From positions 434,001-498,000 of the forward strand of contig NW_025963558.1 in assembly GCF_910591885.1 (NCBI RefSeq): a stretch of 64,000 nucleotides of DNA, read 5' to 3'. Every line of letters begins with the position of its first letter. Positions within the stretch are counted from its first letter, which is position 1. Shown here in pieces: positions 42,001-56,023 of the stretch. The notes under the pieces were generated by a model, which saw only the letters and a list, made by a program, of their open reading frames with translations, had not been told where the DNA came from and searched no databases. Made by a program: the position numbers and the translations under genes. This stretch comes from Bombus terrestris (taxonomy: Eukaryota; Arthropoda; Insecta; Hymenoptera; Apidae).

Positions 42001-43988
42001 ACGTCATGTAGTATTACGATATAACGTACAACGTTATATAGAATTACGATATAACGCACAACGTTATGTCGTATTACGTTATAACTTATCATGTCATGTA
42101 GTATTACGTTATTACGAATATCGTAATATTGTGTTACTTTATGACGTATGACGTCATGTAATATTGCTTTATGACGTATGACGTCATGTAGTATTTCCTT
42201 ATAACGTATGACGTTATGTAGTATTACGATATAACGTATGACGTTATGCAGTACTACGTTATAACGTATGACGTTATGTAGTGTTACGTTATAACGTATG
42301 ACGTTATGTATTAGTACGATATAACGTATGACGTTATGCAGTATGAGGTTATAACGTATGACGTCATGTAGTTTTGCGTTATAACGTATGACGTCATGTA
42401 GTATTAGGTTATAACGTATGCCGTCATGTAGTATTACGTTATAACATATGACGTCATGTAGTAATACGATATAACGCACAACGTTATGTCGTATTACGTT
42501 ATAACTTATCATGTCATGTAGTATTACGTTATAGCGTATGACGTCATGTACTATTACGTTATTACGAATAACGTTATATTGTATGACTTTATGACGTATG
42601 ACGTCATGTAGTATTAGGTTATAACGTATGACGTTATGTATTATTACGATATAACGTATGACGTTAAGCAGTATTAGGTTATAACGTATGACGTCATGTG
42701 GTATTACGTTATTACGAATAACGTTATATTATGTTACGTCATGTAGTATTACTTTATGACGTATGACGTCATGTAGTATTACTATATGACGTATGACGTC
42801 ATGTAGTATTAGGTTATAAAGTATGACGTTATGTGTTATTACGATATAACGTATGACGTCATGTAGTATTACTTTATGACGTATGACGTCATGTAGTATT
42901 TCGTTATAACGTATGACGTTATGCAGTATTACGATATAACGTATGACGTTATGCAGTATTACGTTATAACGTATGACGTTATGCAGTATTACGTTATAAC
43001 GTATGACGTTATGCAGTATTACGATATAACGTATGACGTTATGCAGTATTAGGTTATAACGTATGACGTCATGTGGTATTACGTTATTACGAATAACGTT
43101 ATATTATGTTACGTCATGTAGTATTACTTTATGACGTATGACGTCATGTAGTATTACTTTATGACGTATGACGTCATGTAGTATTACTTTATGACGTATG
43201 ACGTCATGTAGTATTTCTTTATGACGTATGACGTCATGTAGTATTACTTTATGACGTATGACGTCATGTAGTATTAGGTTATAAAGTATGACGTTATGTG
43301 TTATTACGATATAACGTATGACGTCATGTAGTATTACTTTATGACGTATGACGTCATGTAGTATTTCGTTATAACGTATGACGTTATGCAGTATTACGAT
43401 ATAACGTATGACGTTATGCAGTATTACGTTATAACGTATGACGTTATGCAGTATTACGTTATAACGTATGACGTTATGCAGTATTACGATATAACGTATG
43501 ACGTTATGCAGTACTACGTTATAACGTATGACGTTATGTAGTGTTACGTTATAACGTATGACGTTATGTATTAGTACGATATAACGTATGACGTTATGCA
43601 GTATGAGGTTATAACGTATGACGTCATGTAGTTTTGCGTTATAACGTATGACGTCATGTAGTATTAGGTTATAACGTATGCCGTCATGTAGTATTACGTT
43701 ATAACATATGACGTCATGTAGTAATACGATATAACGCACAACGTTATGTCGTATTACGTTATAACTTATCATGTCATGTAGTATTACGTTATAGCGTATG
43801 ACGTCATGTACTATTACGTTATTACGAATAACGTTATATTGTATGACTTTATGACGTATGACGTCATGTAGTATTAGGTTATAACGTATGACGTTATGTA
43901 TTATTACGATATAACGTATGACGTTAAGCAGTATTAGGTTATAACGTATGACGTCATGTGGTATTACGTTATTACGAATAACGTTATA
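39054..43988. repeat. 4935-bp HOR unit (reference copy)
   Basis: Internal hinges at 39054 (M1), 39879 (M2), 41319 (M2), 42729 (M1) and 43104 (M1), giving segments Y 825, W 1440, S 1410, T 375 and X 885 bp. The next unit repeats the first three at exactly +4935. Over the three long translated frames (1086 residues) the two units differ at one residue. 4935 bp is 164.5 monomers, the half arising from three M1 hinges. Confidence 0.94.
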
Positions 43989-46900
43989 TTATGTTACGTC
44001 ATGTAGTATTACTTTATGACGTATGACGTCATGTAGTATTACTTTATGACGTATGACGTCATGTAGTATTACTTTATGACGTATGACGTCATGTTGTATT
44101 TCGTTATAACGTATGACGTTATGCAGTATTACGATATAACGTATGACGGTATGCAGTATTACGTTATAACGTATGACGTTATGCAGTATTACGATATAAC
44201 GTATGACGGTATGCAGTATTACGTTATAACGTATGACGTTATGCAGTATTACGTTATAACGTATGACGTTATGTATTAGTACGATATAACGTATGACGTT
44301 ATGCAGTATGAGGTTATAGCGTATGACGTCATGTAGTTTTGCGTTATAACGTATGACGTCATGTAGTATTACTTTATGACGTATGACGTCATGTAGTATT
44401 ATGCTATAACATATGCCGTCATGTAGTAGTACGTTATAACATATGACGTCATGTAATATTACGATATAACGTACAGCGTTATATAGAATTACGATATAAC
44501 GCACAACGTTATGTCGTATTACGTTATACCGTATGACGTTATATTGTGTTACTTTATGACGTATGACGTCATGTAGTATTACTTTATGACGTATGCCGTA
44601 ATGTAGTATTACGTTATAACATATGACGTCATGTAGTAATACGATATAACGTACAACGTTATATAGAATTACGATATATCGCACAACGTTATGTCGTATT
44701 ACGTTATAACGTATCATGTGATGTAGTATTACGTTATAACGAATGACGTTATGGAGTATTACGTTATAACGTATGACGCCATGTGGTATTACGTTATTAC
44801 GAATAACGTTATATTATGTTACTTTATGACATATGACGTCATGTAGTATTACTTTATGACGTATGACGTCATGTAGTATTACTTTATGACGTATGACGTC
44901 ATGTAGTATTATGTTATAACATATGCCGTCATGTAGTATTACGTTAAAACATATGACGTCATGTAGTATTACGATATAACGTACAGCGTTATATAGAATT
45001 ACGATATAACGCACAACGTTATGTCGTATTACGTTATACCGTATGACGTTATATTGTGTTACTTTATGACGTATGACGTCATGTAGTATTACTTTATGAC
45101 GTATGACGTCATGTAGTATTACTTTATGACGTATGACGTCATGTAGTATTATGTTATAACGTATGACGTCATTTAGTATTACGTTATAAAATATGACGTC
45201 ATGTAGTAATACGATATAACGTACAACGTTATATAGAATTACGATATAACGCACAACGTTGTGTCGTATTACGTTATAACTTATCATGTCATGTAGTATT
45301 ACGTTATAGCGTATGACGTCATGTACTATTACGTTATTACGAATTTCGTAATATTGTGTTACTTTATGACGTATGACGTCATGTAGTATTACTTTATGAC
45401 GTAGGACGTCATGTAGTATTACTTTATGACGTATGACGTCATGTAGTATTACTTTATGACGTATGACGTCATGTAGTATTACGATATAACGTACAACGTT
45501 ATATAGAATTACGATATAACGCACAACGTTATGTCGTATTACGTTATAACATATCATGTCATGTAGTATTACGTTATAACGTATGACGTTATGTAGTATT
45601 ACGTTATTACGAATAACGTTATATTGTGTAACTTTATAACGTATGACCTTATGTTGTATTACGTTATAACGTATAAAGACATGTAGTATTACGTTATAAC
45701 GTATGACGTTATGTAGTATTACGTTACTACGAATAACGTTATATTGTGTTACTTTATAACGTGTGACCTTTTGTTGTATCACGTTATAACGTATAAAGAC
45801 ATGTAGTATTACGTTGTAACGTATGACGTCATGTAGTATTACTTTATGACGTATGACGTCATGTAGTATTATGTTATAACATATGCCGTCATGTAGTATT
45901 ACGTTATAACATATGACGTCATGTAGTATTACGATATAACGTACAGCGTTATATAGAATTACGATATAACGCACAACGTTATGTCGTATTACGTTATACC
46001 GTATGACGTTATATTGTGTTACTTTATGACGTATGCCGTCATGTAGTATTACGTTATAACATATGACGTCATCTAGTAATACGATATAACGTACAACGTT
46101 ACATAGAATTACGATATAACGCACAACGTTATGTCGTATTACGTTATAACGTATCATGTCATGTAGTATTACGTTATAACGAATGACGTTATGGAGTATT
46201 ACGTTATAACGTATGACGTCATGTGGTATTACGTTATTACGAATAACGTTATATTATGTTACTTTATGACATATGACGTCATGTAGTATTACTTTATGAC
46301 GTATGACGTCATGTAGTATTACTTTATGACGTATGACGTCATGTAGTATTACTTTATGACGTATGACGTCATGTAGTATTACTTTATGACGTATGACGTC
46401 ATGTAGTATTTCGTTATAACGTATGACGTTATGCAGTATTACGATATAACGTATGACGGTATTCAGTATTACGTTATAACGTATGACGTTATGCAGTATT
46501 ACGATATAACGTATGACGGTATGCAGTATTACGTTATAACGTATGACGTTATGCAGTATTACGTTATAACGTATGACGTTATGTATTAGTACGATATAAC
46601 GTATGACGTTATGCAGTATGAGGTTATAGCGTATGACGTCATGCAGTTTTGCGTTATAACGTATGACGTCATGTAGTATTACGATATAACGTACAACGTT
46701 ATGCAGTATTAGGTTATAACGTATGACGTTATGGAGTATTACGTTATTACGTATGACGTCATGTGGTATTACGTTATTACGAATAACGTTATATTGTGTT
46801 ATTTTATAACGTATGACCATATGTTGTATTACGTTATAACGTATAAAGGCATGTAGTATTACGCTGTAACGTACGGCGTCATGTAGAATTACGTTATAAC

Positions 46901-49793
46901 GTATTCCGTCATGTAGTATTACGTTATAACATATGACGTCATGTAGTATTACGATATAACGTACAACGTTATATAGAATTACGATATAACGCACAACGTT
47001 ATGTCGTATTACGTTATAACTTATCATGTCATGTAGTATTACGTTATTACGAATATCGTAATATTGTGTTACTTTATGACGTATGACGTCATGTAATATT
47101 GCTTTATGACGTATGACGTCATGTAGTATTTCCTTATAACGTATGACGTTATGTAGTATTACGATATAACGTATGACGTTATGCAGTACTACGTTATAAC
47201 GTATGACGTTATGTAGTGTTACGTTATAACGTATGACGTTATGTATTAGTACGATATAACGTATGACGTTATGCAGTATGAGGTTATAACGTATGACGTC
47301 ATGTAGTTTTGCGTTATAACGTATGACGTCATGTAGTATTAGGTTATAACGTATGCCGTCATGTAGTATTACGTTATAACATATGACGTCATGTAGTAAT
47401 ACGATATAACGCACAACGTTATGTCGTATTACGTTATAACTTATCATGTCATGTAGTATTACGTTATAGCGTATGACGTCATGTACTATTACGTTATTAC
47501 GAATAACGTTATATTGTATGACTTTATGACGTATGACGTCATGTAGTATTAGGTTATAACGTATGACGTTATGTATTATTACGATATAACGTATGACGTT
47601 AAGCAGTATTAGGTTATAACGTATGACGTCATGTGGTATTACGTTATTACGAATAACGTTATATTATGTTACGTCATGTAGTATTACTTTATGACGTATG
47701 ACGTCATGTAGTATTACTATATGACGTATGACGTCATGTAGTATTAGGTTATAAAGTATGACGTTATGTGTTATTACGATATAACGTATGACGTTAAGCA
47801 GTATTAGGTTATAACGTATGACGTTATGTAGTATTAGGTTATAACGTATGACGTTATGTAGTATTACGATATAACGTATGACGCTATGCAGTACTACGTT
47901 ATAACGTATGACGTTATGTAGTGTTACGTTATAATGTATGACGTTATGTAGCATTACGGTATTTCCAACAACGTTGTATTGTGTTACTTTATAACGTATG
48001 ACGTTATGTAGTGTTACGTTATAACGTATGACGCCGTGTAGTATTACGATATAACGTATGACGTTATGCAGTACTACGTTATAACGTATGACGTTATGTA
48101 GTGTTACGTTATAACGTATGACGTTATGTATTAGTACGATATAACGTATGACGTTATGCAGTATGAGGTTATAACGTATGACGTCATGTAGTTTTGCGTT
48201 ATAACGTATGACGTCATGTAGTATTAGGTTATAACGTATGCCGACATGTAGTATTACGTTATAACATATGACGTCATGTAGTAATACGATGTAACGTACA
48301 ACGTTATATAGAATTACGATATAACGCACAACGTTATGTCGTATTACGTTATAACGTATCATGTCATGTGGTATTACGTTATAACGAATGACGTTATGGA
48401 GTATTACGTTATAACGTATGACGTCATGTGGTATTACGTTATTACGAATAACGTTATATTATGCTACTTTATGACATATGACGTCATGTAGTATTACTTT
48501 ATGACGTATGACGTCATGTAGTATTACTTTATGACGTATGACGTCATGTAGCATTACTTTATGACGTATGACGTCATGTAGTATTACTTTATGACGTATG
48601 ACGTCATGTAGTATTACTTTATGACGTATGACGTCATGTAGTATTACTTTATGACGTATGACGTCATGTAGTATTACTTTATGACGTATGACGTCATGTA
48701 GTATTACTTTATGACGTATGACGTCATGTAGTATTTCGTTATAACGTATGACGTTATGCAGTATTACGATATAACGTATGACGTTATGCAGTATTACGTT
48801 ATAACGTATGACGTTATGCAGTATTACGTTATAACGTATGACGTTATGCAGTATTACGATATAACGTATGACGTTATGCAGTATTAGGTTATAACGTATG
48901 ACGTCATGTGGTATTACGTTATTACGAATAACGTTATATTATGTTACGTCATGTAGTATTACTTTATGACGTATGACGTCATGTAGTATTACTTTATGAC
49001 GTATGACGTCATGTAGTATTACTTTATGACGTATGACGTCATGTAGTATTTCTTTATGACGTATGACGTCATGTAGTATTACTTTATGACGTATGACGTC
49101 ATGTAGTATTACTTTATGACGTATGACGTCATGTAGTATTACTTTATGACGTATGACGTCATGTAGTATTTCGTTATAACGTATGACGTTATGTATTAGT
49201 ACGATATAACGTATGACGTTATGCAGTATGAGGTTATAGCGTATGACGTCATGTAGTATTTCCTTATAACGTATGACGTTATGTAGTATTACGATATAAC
49301 GTATGACGTTATGCAGTACTACGTTATAACGTATGACGTTATGTAGTGTTACGTTATAAGGTATGACGTTATGTATTAGTACGATATAACGTATGACGTT
49401 ATGCAGTATGAGGTTATAACGTATGACGTCATGTAGTTTTGCGTTATAACGTATGACGTCATGTAGTATTAGGTTATAACGTATGCCGTCATGTAGTATT
49501 ACGTTATAACATATGACGTCATGTAGTAATACGATATAACGCACAACGTTATGTCGTATTACGTTATAACTTATCATGTCATGTAGTATTACGTTATAGC
49601 GTATGACGTCATGTACTATTACGTTATTACGAATAACGTTATATTGTATGACTTTATGACGTATGACGTCATGTAGTATTAGGTTATAACGTATGACGTT
49701 ATGTATTATTACGATATAACGTATGACGTTAAGCAGTATTAGGTTATAACGTATGACGTCATGTGGTATTACGTTATTACGAATAACGTTATA
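43989..49793. repeat. 4.9-kb HOR unit, expanded copy (5805 bp)
   Basis: Segments Y, W and S at +4935 from the reference unit. T is then replaced by the long form (47664-48458), a 480-bp segment (48459-48938) and an X variant (48939-49793). That tail matches 32214-34190 at offset 15,450. Private substitution: ttataaaatatg near 45185. Confidence 0.9.
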
Positions 49794-51938
49794 TTATGTT
49801 ACGTCATGTAGTATTACTTTATGGCGTATGACGTCATGTAGTATTACTTTATGACGTATGACGTCATGTAGTATTACTTTATGACGTATGACGTCATGTA
49901 GTATTACTTTATGACGTATGACGTCATGTTGTATTTCGTTATAACGTATGACGTTATGCAGTATTACGATATAACGTATGACGGTATGCAGTATTACGTT
50001 ATAACGTATGACGTTATGCAGTATTACGATATAACGTATGACGGTATGCAGTATTACGTTATAACGTATGACGTTATGCAGTATTACGTTATAACGTATG
50101 ACGTTATGTATTAGTACGATATAACGTATGACGTTATGCAGTATGAGGTTATAGCGTATGACGTCATGTAGTTTTGCGTTATAACGTATGACGTCATGTA
50201 GTATTACTTTATGACGTATGACGTCATGTAGTATTATGCTATAACATATGCCGTCATGTAGTAGTACGTTATAACATATGACGTCATGTAATATTACGAT
50301 ATAACGTACAGCGTTATATAGAATTACGATATAACGCACAACGTTATGTCGTATTACGTTATACCGTATGACGTTATATTGTGTTACTTTATGACGTATG
50401 ACGTCATGTAGTATTACTTTATGACGTATGCCGTAATGTAGTATTACGTTATAACATATGACGTCATGTAGTAATACGATATAACGTACAACGTTATATA
50501 GAATTACGATATATCGCACAACGTTATGTCGTATTACGTTATAACGTATCATGTGATGTAGTATTACGTTATAACGAATGACGTTATGGAGTATTACGTT
50601 ATAACGTATGACGCCATGTGGTATTACGTTATTACGAATAACGTTATATTATGTTACTTTATGACATATGACGTCATGTAGTATTACTTTATGACGTATG
50701 ACGTCATGTAGTATTACTTTATGACGTATGACGTCATGTAGTATTATGTTATAACATATGCCGTCATGTAGTATTACGTTAAAACATATGACGTCATGTA
50801 GTATTACGATATAACGTACAGCGTTATATAGAATTACGATATAACGCACAACGTTATGTCGTATTACGTTATACCGTATGACGTTATATTGTGTTACTTT
50901 ATGACGTATGACGTCATGTAGTATTACTTTATGACGTATGACGTCATGTAGTATTACTTTATGACGTATGACGTCATGTAGTATTATGTTATAACGTATG
51001 ACGTCATTTATTATTACGTTATAACATATGACGTCATGTAGTAATACGATATAACGTACAACGTTATATAGAATTACGATATAACGCACAACGTTGTGTC
51101 GTATTACGTTATAACTTATCATGTCATGTAGTATTACGTTATAGCGTATGACGTCATGTACTATTACGTTATTACGAATTTCGTAATATTGTGTTACTTT
51201 ATGACGTATGACGTCATGTAGTATTACTTTATGACGTAGGACGTCATGTAGTATTACTTTATGACGTATGACGTCATGTAGTATTACTTTATGACGTATG
51301 ACGTCATGTAGTATTACGATATAACGTACAACGTAATATAGAATTACGATATAACGCACAACGTTATGTCGTATTACGTTATAACATATCATGTCATGTA
51401 GTATTACGTTATAACGTATGACGTTATGTAGTATTACGTTATTACGAATAACGTTATATTGTGTAACTTTATAACGTATGACCTTATGTTGTATTACGTT
51501 ATAACGTATAAAGACATGTAGTATTACGTTGTAACGTATGACGTCATGTAGTATTACTTTATAACATATGCCGTCATGTAGTATTACGTTATAACATATG
51601 ACGTCATGTAGTATTACGATATAACATACAGCGTTATATAGAATTACGATATAACGCACAACGTTATGTCGTATTACGTTATACCGTATGACGTTATATT
51701 GTGTTACTTTATGACGTATGCCGTCATGTAGTATTACGTTATAACATATGACGTCATGTAGTAATACGATATAACGTACAACGTTACATAGAATTACGAT
51801 ATAACGCACAACGTTATGTCGTATTACGTTATAACGTATCATGTCATGTAGTATTATGTTATAACGAATGACGTTATGGAGTATTCCGTTATAACGTATG
51901 ACGTCATGTGGTATTACGTTATTACGAATAACGTTATA
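49794..51938. repeat. 4.9-kb HOR unit, truncated (Y 855 + W 1290 bp)
   Basis: Y is 30 bp longer than in the reference, through one extra run monomer, and the first monomer reads ttactttatggcg. W at 50649-51938 is 150 bp shorter than the 1440-bp form. Instead of entering S it runs into an a' segment, so the HOR is broken here. Confidence 0.87.
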
Positions 51939-52223
51939 TTATGTTACGTCATGTAGTATTACTTTATGACGTATGACGTCATGTAGTATTACTTTGTGAC
52001 GTATGACGTCATGTAGTATTACTTTATGACGTATGACGTCATGTAGTATTACTTTATGACGTATGACGTCATGTAGTATTTCGTTATAACGTATGACGTT
52101 ATGCAGTATTACGATATAACGTATGACGTTATGCGATATTAGGTTATAACGTATGACGTTATGGAGTATTACGTTATAACGTATGACGTCATGTGGTATT
52201 ACGTTATTACGAATAACGTTATA
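51939..52223. repeat. HOR segment a', copy 3 (285 bp)
   Basis: Same form as 16016-16300 and 24205-24489, bounded by M1 hinges and followed by ttactttatcacgta. One change gives gttatgcgatatt near 52131. Confidence 0.88.
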
Positions 52224-55200
52224 TTATGTTACGTCATGTAGTATTACTTTATCACGTATGACGTCATGTAGTATTACTTTATGACGTATGACGTCATGTA
52301 GTATTACTTTATGACGTATGACGTCATGTAGTATTACTTTATGACGTATGACGTCATGTAGTATTACTTTATGACGTATGACGTCATGTAGTATTACTTT
52401 ATGACGTATGACGTCATGTAGTATTACTTTATGACGTATGACGTCATGTAGTATTACTTTATGACGTATGACGTCATGTAGTATTACTTTATGACGTATG
52501 ACGTCATGTAGTATTACTTTATGACGTATGACGTCATGTAGTATTTCGTTATAACGTACAACGTTATATAGAATTACGATATAACGCACAACGTTATGTC
52601 GTATTACGTTATAACTTATCATGTCATGTAGTATTACGTTATAACGTATGACGTTATGTAGTATTACGTTATTACGAATAACGTTATATTGTGTAACTTT
52701 ATAACGTATGACCTTATGTTGTATTACGTTATAACGTATAAAGACATGTAGTATTACGTTATAACGTATGACGTCATGTGGTATTACGTTATTACGAATA
52801 TCGTAATATTGTATTACTTTATCACGTATGACGTCATGTAGTATTACTATATGACGTATGACGTCATGTAGTATTAGGTTATAACGTATGACGTTATGTA
52901 TTATTACGATATAACGTATGACGTTAAGCAGTATTAGGTTATAACGTATGACGTAATGTAGTTTTACGTTACAACGTATGACGTTATGTAGTATTACGTT
53001 ACCACGAATAACGTTATATTGTGTTACTTTATAACGTGTGACCTTTTGTTGTATCACGTTATAACGTATAAAGACATGTAGTATTACGTTGTAACGTATG
53101 ACGTCATGTAGTATTACTTTATGACGTATGACGTCATGTAGTATTATGTTATAACATATGCCGTCATGTAGTATTACGTTATAACATATGACGTCATGTA
53201 GTATTACGATATAAAGTACAACGTTATATAGAATTACGATATAACGCACAACGTTATGTCGTATTACGTTATAACTTATCATGTCATGTAGTATTACGTT
53301 ATTACGAATATCGTAATATTGTGTTACTTTATGACGTATGACGTCATGTAATATTGCTTTATGACGTATGACGTCATGTAGTATTTCCTTATAACGTATG
53401 ACGTTATGTAGTATTACGATATAACGTATGACGTTATGCAGTACTACGTTATAACGTATGACGTTATGTAGTGTTACGTTATAACGTATGACGTTATGTA
53501 TTAGTACGATATAACGTATGACGTTATGCAGTATGAGGTTATAACGTATGACGTCATGTAGTTTTGCGTTATAACGTATGACGTCATGTAGTATTACTTT
53601 ATGACGTATGACGTCATGTAGTATTATGCTATAACATATGCCGTCATGTAGTAATACGATATAACGTACAACGTTATATAGAATTACGATATAACGCACA
53701 ACGTTATGTCGTATTACGTTATAACGTATCATGTCATGTAGTATTACGTTATTACGAATAACGTTATATTGTGTTACCTTATAACGTGTGACCTTTTGTT
53801 GTATTACGTTATAACGTATAAAGACATGTAGTATTACGTTGTAACGTTTGACGTCATGTAGTATTACTTTATGACGTATGACGTCATGTAGTATTATGCT
53901 ATAACATATGCCGTCATGTAGTAGTACGTTATAACATATGACGTCATGTAGTAATACGATATAACGTACAACGTTATATAGAATTACGATATAACGCACA
54001 ACGTTGTGTCGTATTACGTTATACCGTATGACGTTATATTGTGTTACTTTATGACGTATGACGTCATGTAGTATTACTTTATGACGTATGACGTCATGTA
54101 GTATTATGTTATAACGTATGACGTCATGTAGTATTACGTTATAACATATGACGTCATGTAGTATTACGATATAACGTACAGCGTTATATAGAATTACGAT
54201 ATAACGCACAACGTTATGTCGTATTACGTTATACCGTATGACGTTATATTGTGTTACTTTATGACGTATGACGTCATGTAGTATTATGTTATAACATATG
54301 CCGTCATGCAGTATTACGTTAAAACATATGACGTCATGTAGTATTACGATATAACGTACAGCGTTATATAGAATTACGATATAACGCACAACGTTATGTC
54401 GTACTACGTTATACCGTATGACGTTATATTGTGTTACTTTATGACGTATGACGTCATGTAGTATTACTTTATGACGTATGACGTCATGTAGTATTATGTT
54501 ATAACGTATGACGTCATGTAGTATTATGTTATAACGTATGACGTCATGTAGTACTACGTTATAACATATGACGTCATGTAGTAATACGATATAACGTACA
54601 ACGTTATATAGAATTACGATATAACGCACAACGTTGTGTCGTATTACGTTATAACTTATCATGTCATGTAGTATTACGTTATAGCGTATGACGTCATGTA
54701 CTATTACGTTATTACGAATTTCGTAATATTGTGTTACTTTATGACGTATGACGTCATGTAGTATTACTTTATGACGTATGACGTCATGTAGTATTACTTT
54801 ATGACGTATGACGTCATGTAGTATTACTTTATGACGTATGACGTCATGTAGTATTACGATATAACGTACAACGTTATATAGAATTACGATATAACGCACA
54901 ACGTTATGTCGTATTACGTTATAACATATCATGTCATGTAGTATTACGTTATAACGTATGACGTTATGTAGTATTACGTTATTACGAATAACGTTATATT
55001 GTGTAACTTTATAACGTATGACCTTATGTTGTATTACGTTATAACGTATAAAGACATGTAGTATTACGTTATAACGTATGACGTCATGTAGTATTACTTT
55101 ATGACGTATGACGTCATGTAGTATTATGTTATAACATATGCCGTCATGTAGTATTACGTTATAACATATGACGTCATGTAGTATTACGATATAACGTACA

Positions 55201-55508
55201 GCGTTATATAGAATTACGATATAACGCACAACGTTATGTCGTATTACGTTATACCGTATGACGTTATATTGTGTTACTTTATGACGTATGCCGTCATGTA
55301 GTATTACGTTATAACATATGACGTCATGTAGTAATACGATATAACGTACAACGTTACATAGAATTACGATATAACGCACAACGTTATGTCGTATTACGTT
55401 ATAACGTATCATGTCATGTAGTATTACGTTATAACGAATGACGTTATGGAGTATTACGTTATAACGTATGACATCATGTGGTATTACGTTATTACGAATA
55501 ACGTTATA
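52224..55508. repeat. Composite segment (3285 bp)
   Basis: Long stretch without a hinge that strings together a homogenised run, c-left (about 52550-53210), S-like (about 53215-53590), a-like and b-like blocks, W-like (about 54840-55080) and c-right. Because hinges carry the recurrent stops, their absence leaves a 1062-codon open minus-strand frame; this is a mosaic repeat, not a gene. Confidence 0.8.
52274..52543. repeat. Homogenised run, nine identical monomers
   Basis: Nine consecutive ttactttatgacgta plus tgacgtcatgtagta monomers, preceded by a ttactttatcacgta monomer and ended by tttcgttataacgta. Confidence 0.94.
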
Positions 55509-56023
55509 TTATGTTACTTTATGACATATGACGTCATGTAGTATTACTTTATGACGTATGACGTCATGTAGTATTACTTTATGACGTATGACGTCATGTA
55601 GTATTACTTTATGACGTATGACGTCATGTAGTATTACTTTATGACGTATGACGTCATGTAGTATTTCGTTATAACGTATGACGTTATGCAGTATTACGAT
55701 ATAACGTATGACGGTATGCAGTATTACGTTATAACGTATGACGTTATGCAGTATTACGATATAACGTATGACGGTATGCAGTATTACGTTATAACGTATG
55801 ACGTTATGCAGTATTACGTTATAACGTATGACGTTATGTATTAGTACGATATAACGTATGACGTTATGCAGTACTACGTTATAACGTATGACGTTATGTA
55901 GTGTTACGTTATAATGTATGACGTTATGTAGCATTACGGTATTTCCAACAACGTTGTATTGTGTTACTTTATAACGTATGACGTTATGTAGTGTTACGTT
56001 ATAACGTATGACGCCGTGTAGTA
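55509..56023. repeat. HOR segment leading to M3 (515 bp)
   Basis: M2 hinge, short homogenised run, tgacggtatgcagta series, T-type tail with gcattacggtatttccaaca, then the third M3 hinge. The tail is shared with 58835-59202, 62044-62411 and 63243-63610. Confidence 0.87.

Noticed and set aside
52224..55412. 1062-codon open frame on the minus strand (and similar frames at 13061-15919 and 1241-3439)
   Set aside because: A 30-bp monomer is ten codons, so one stop-free consensus frame stays open until a variant or hinge adds a stop. The frame crosses chimeric junctions, has only a degenerate VIRYN/VILHD-type five-residue pattern, and no signal, domain or unique terminus.
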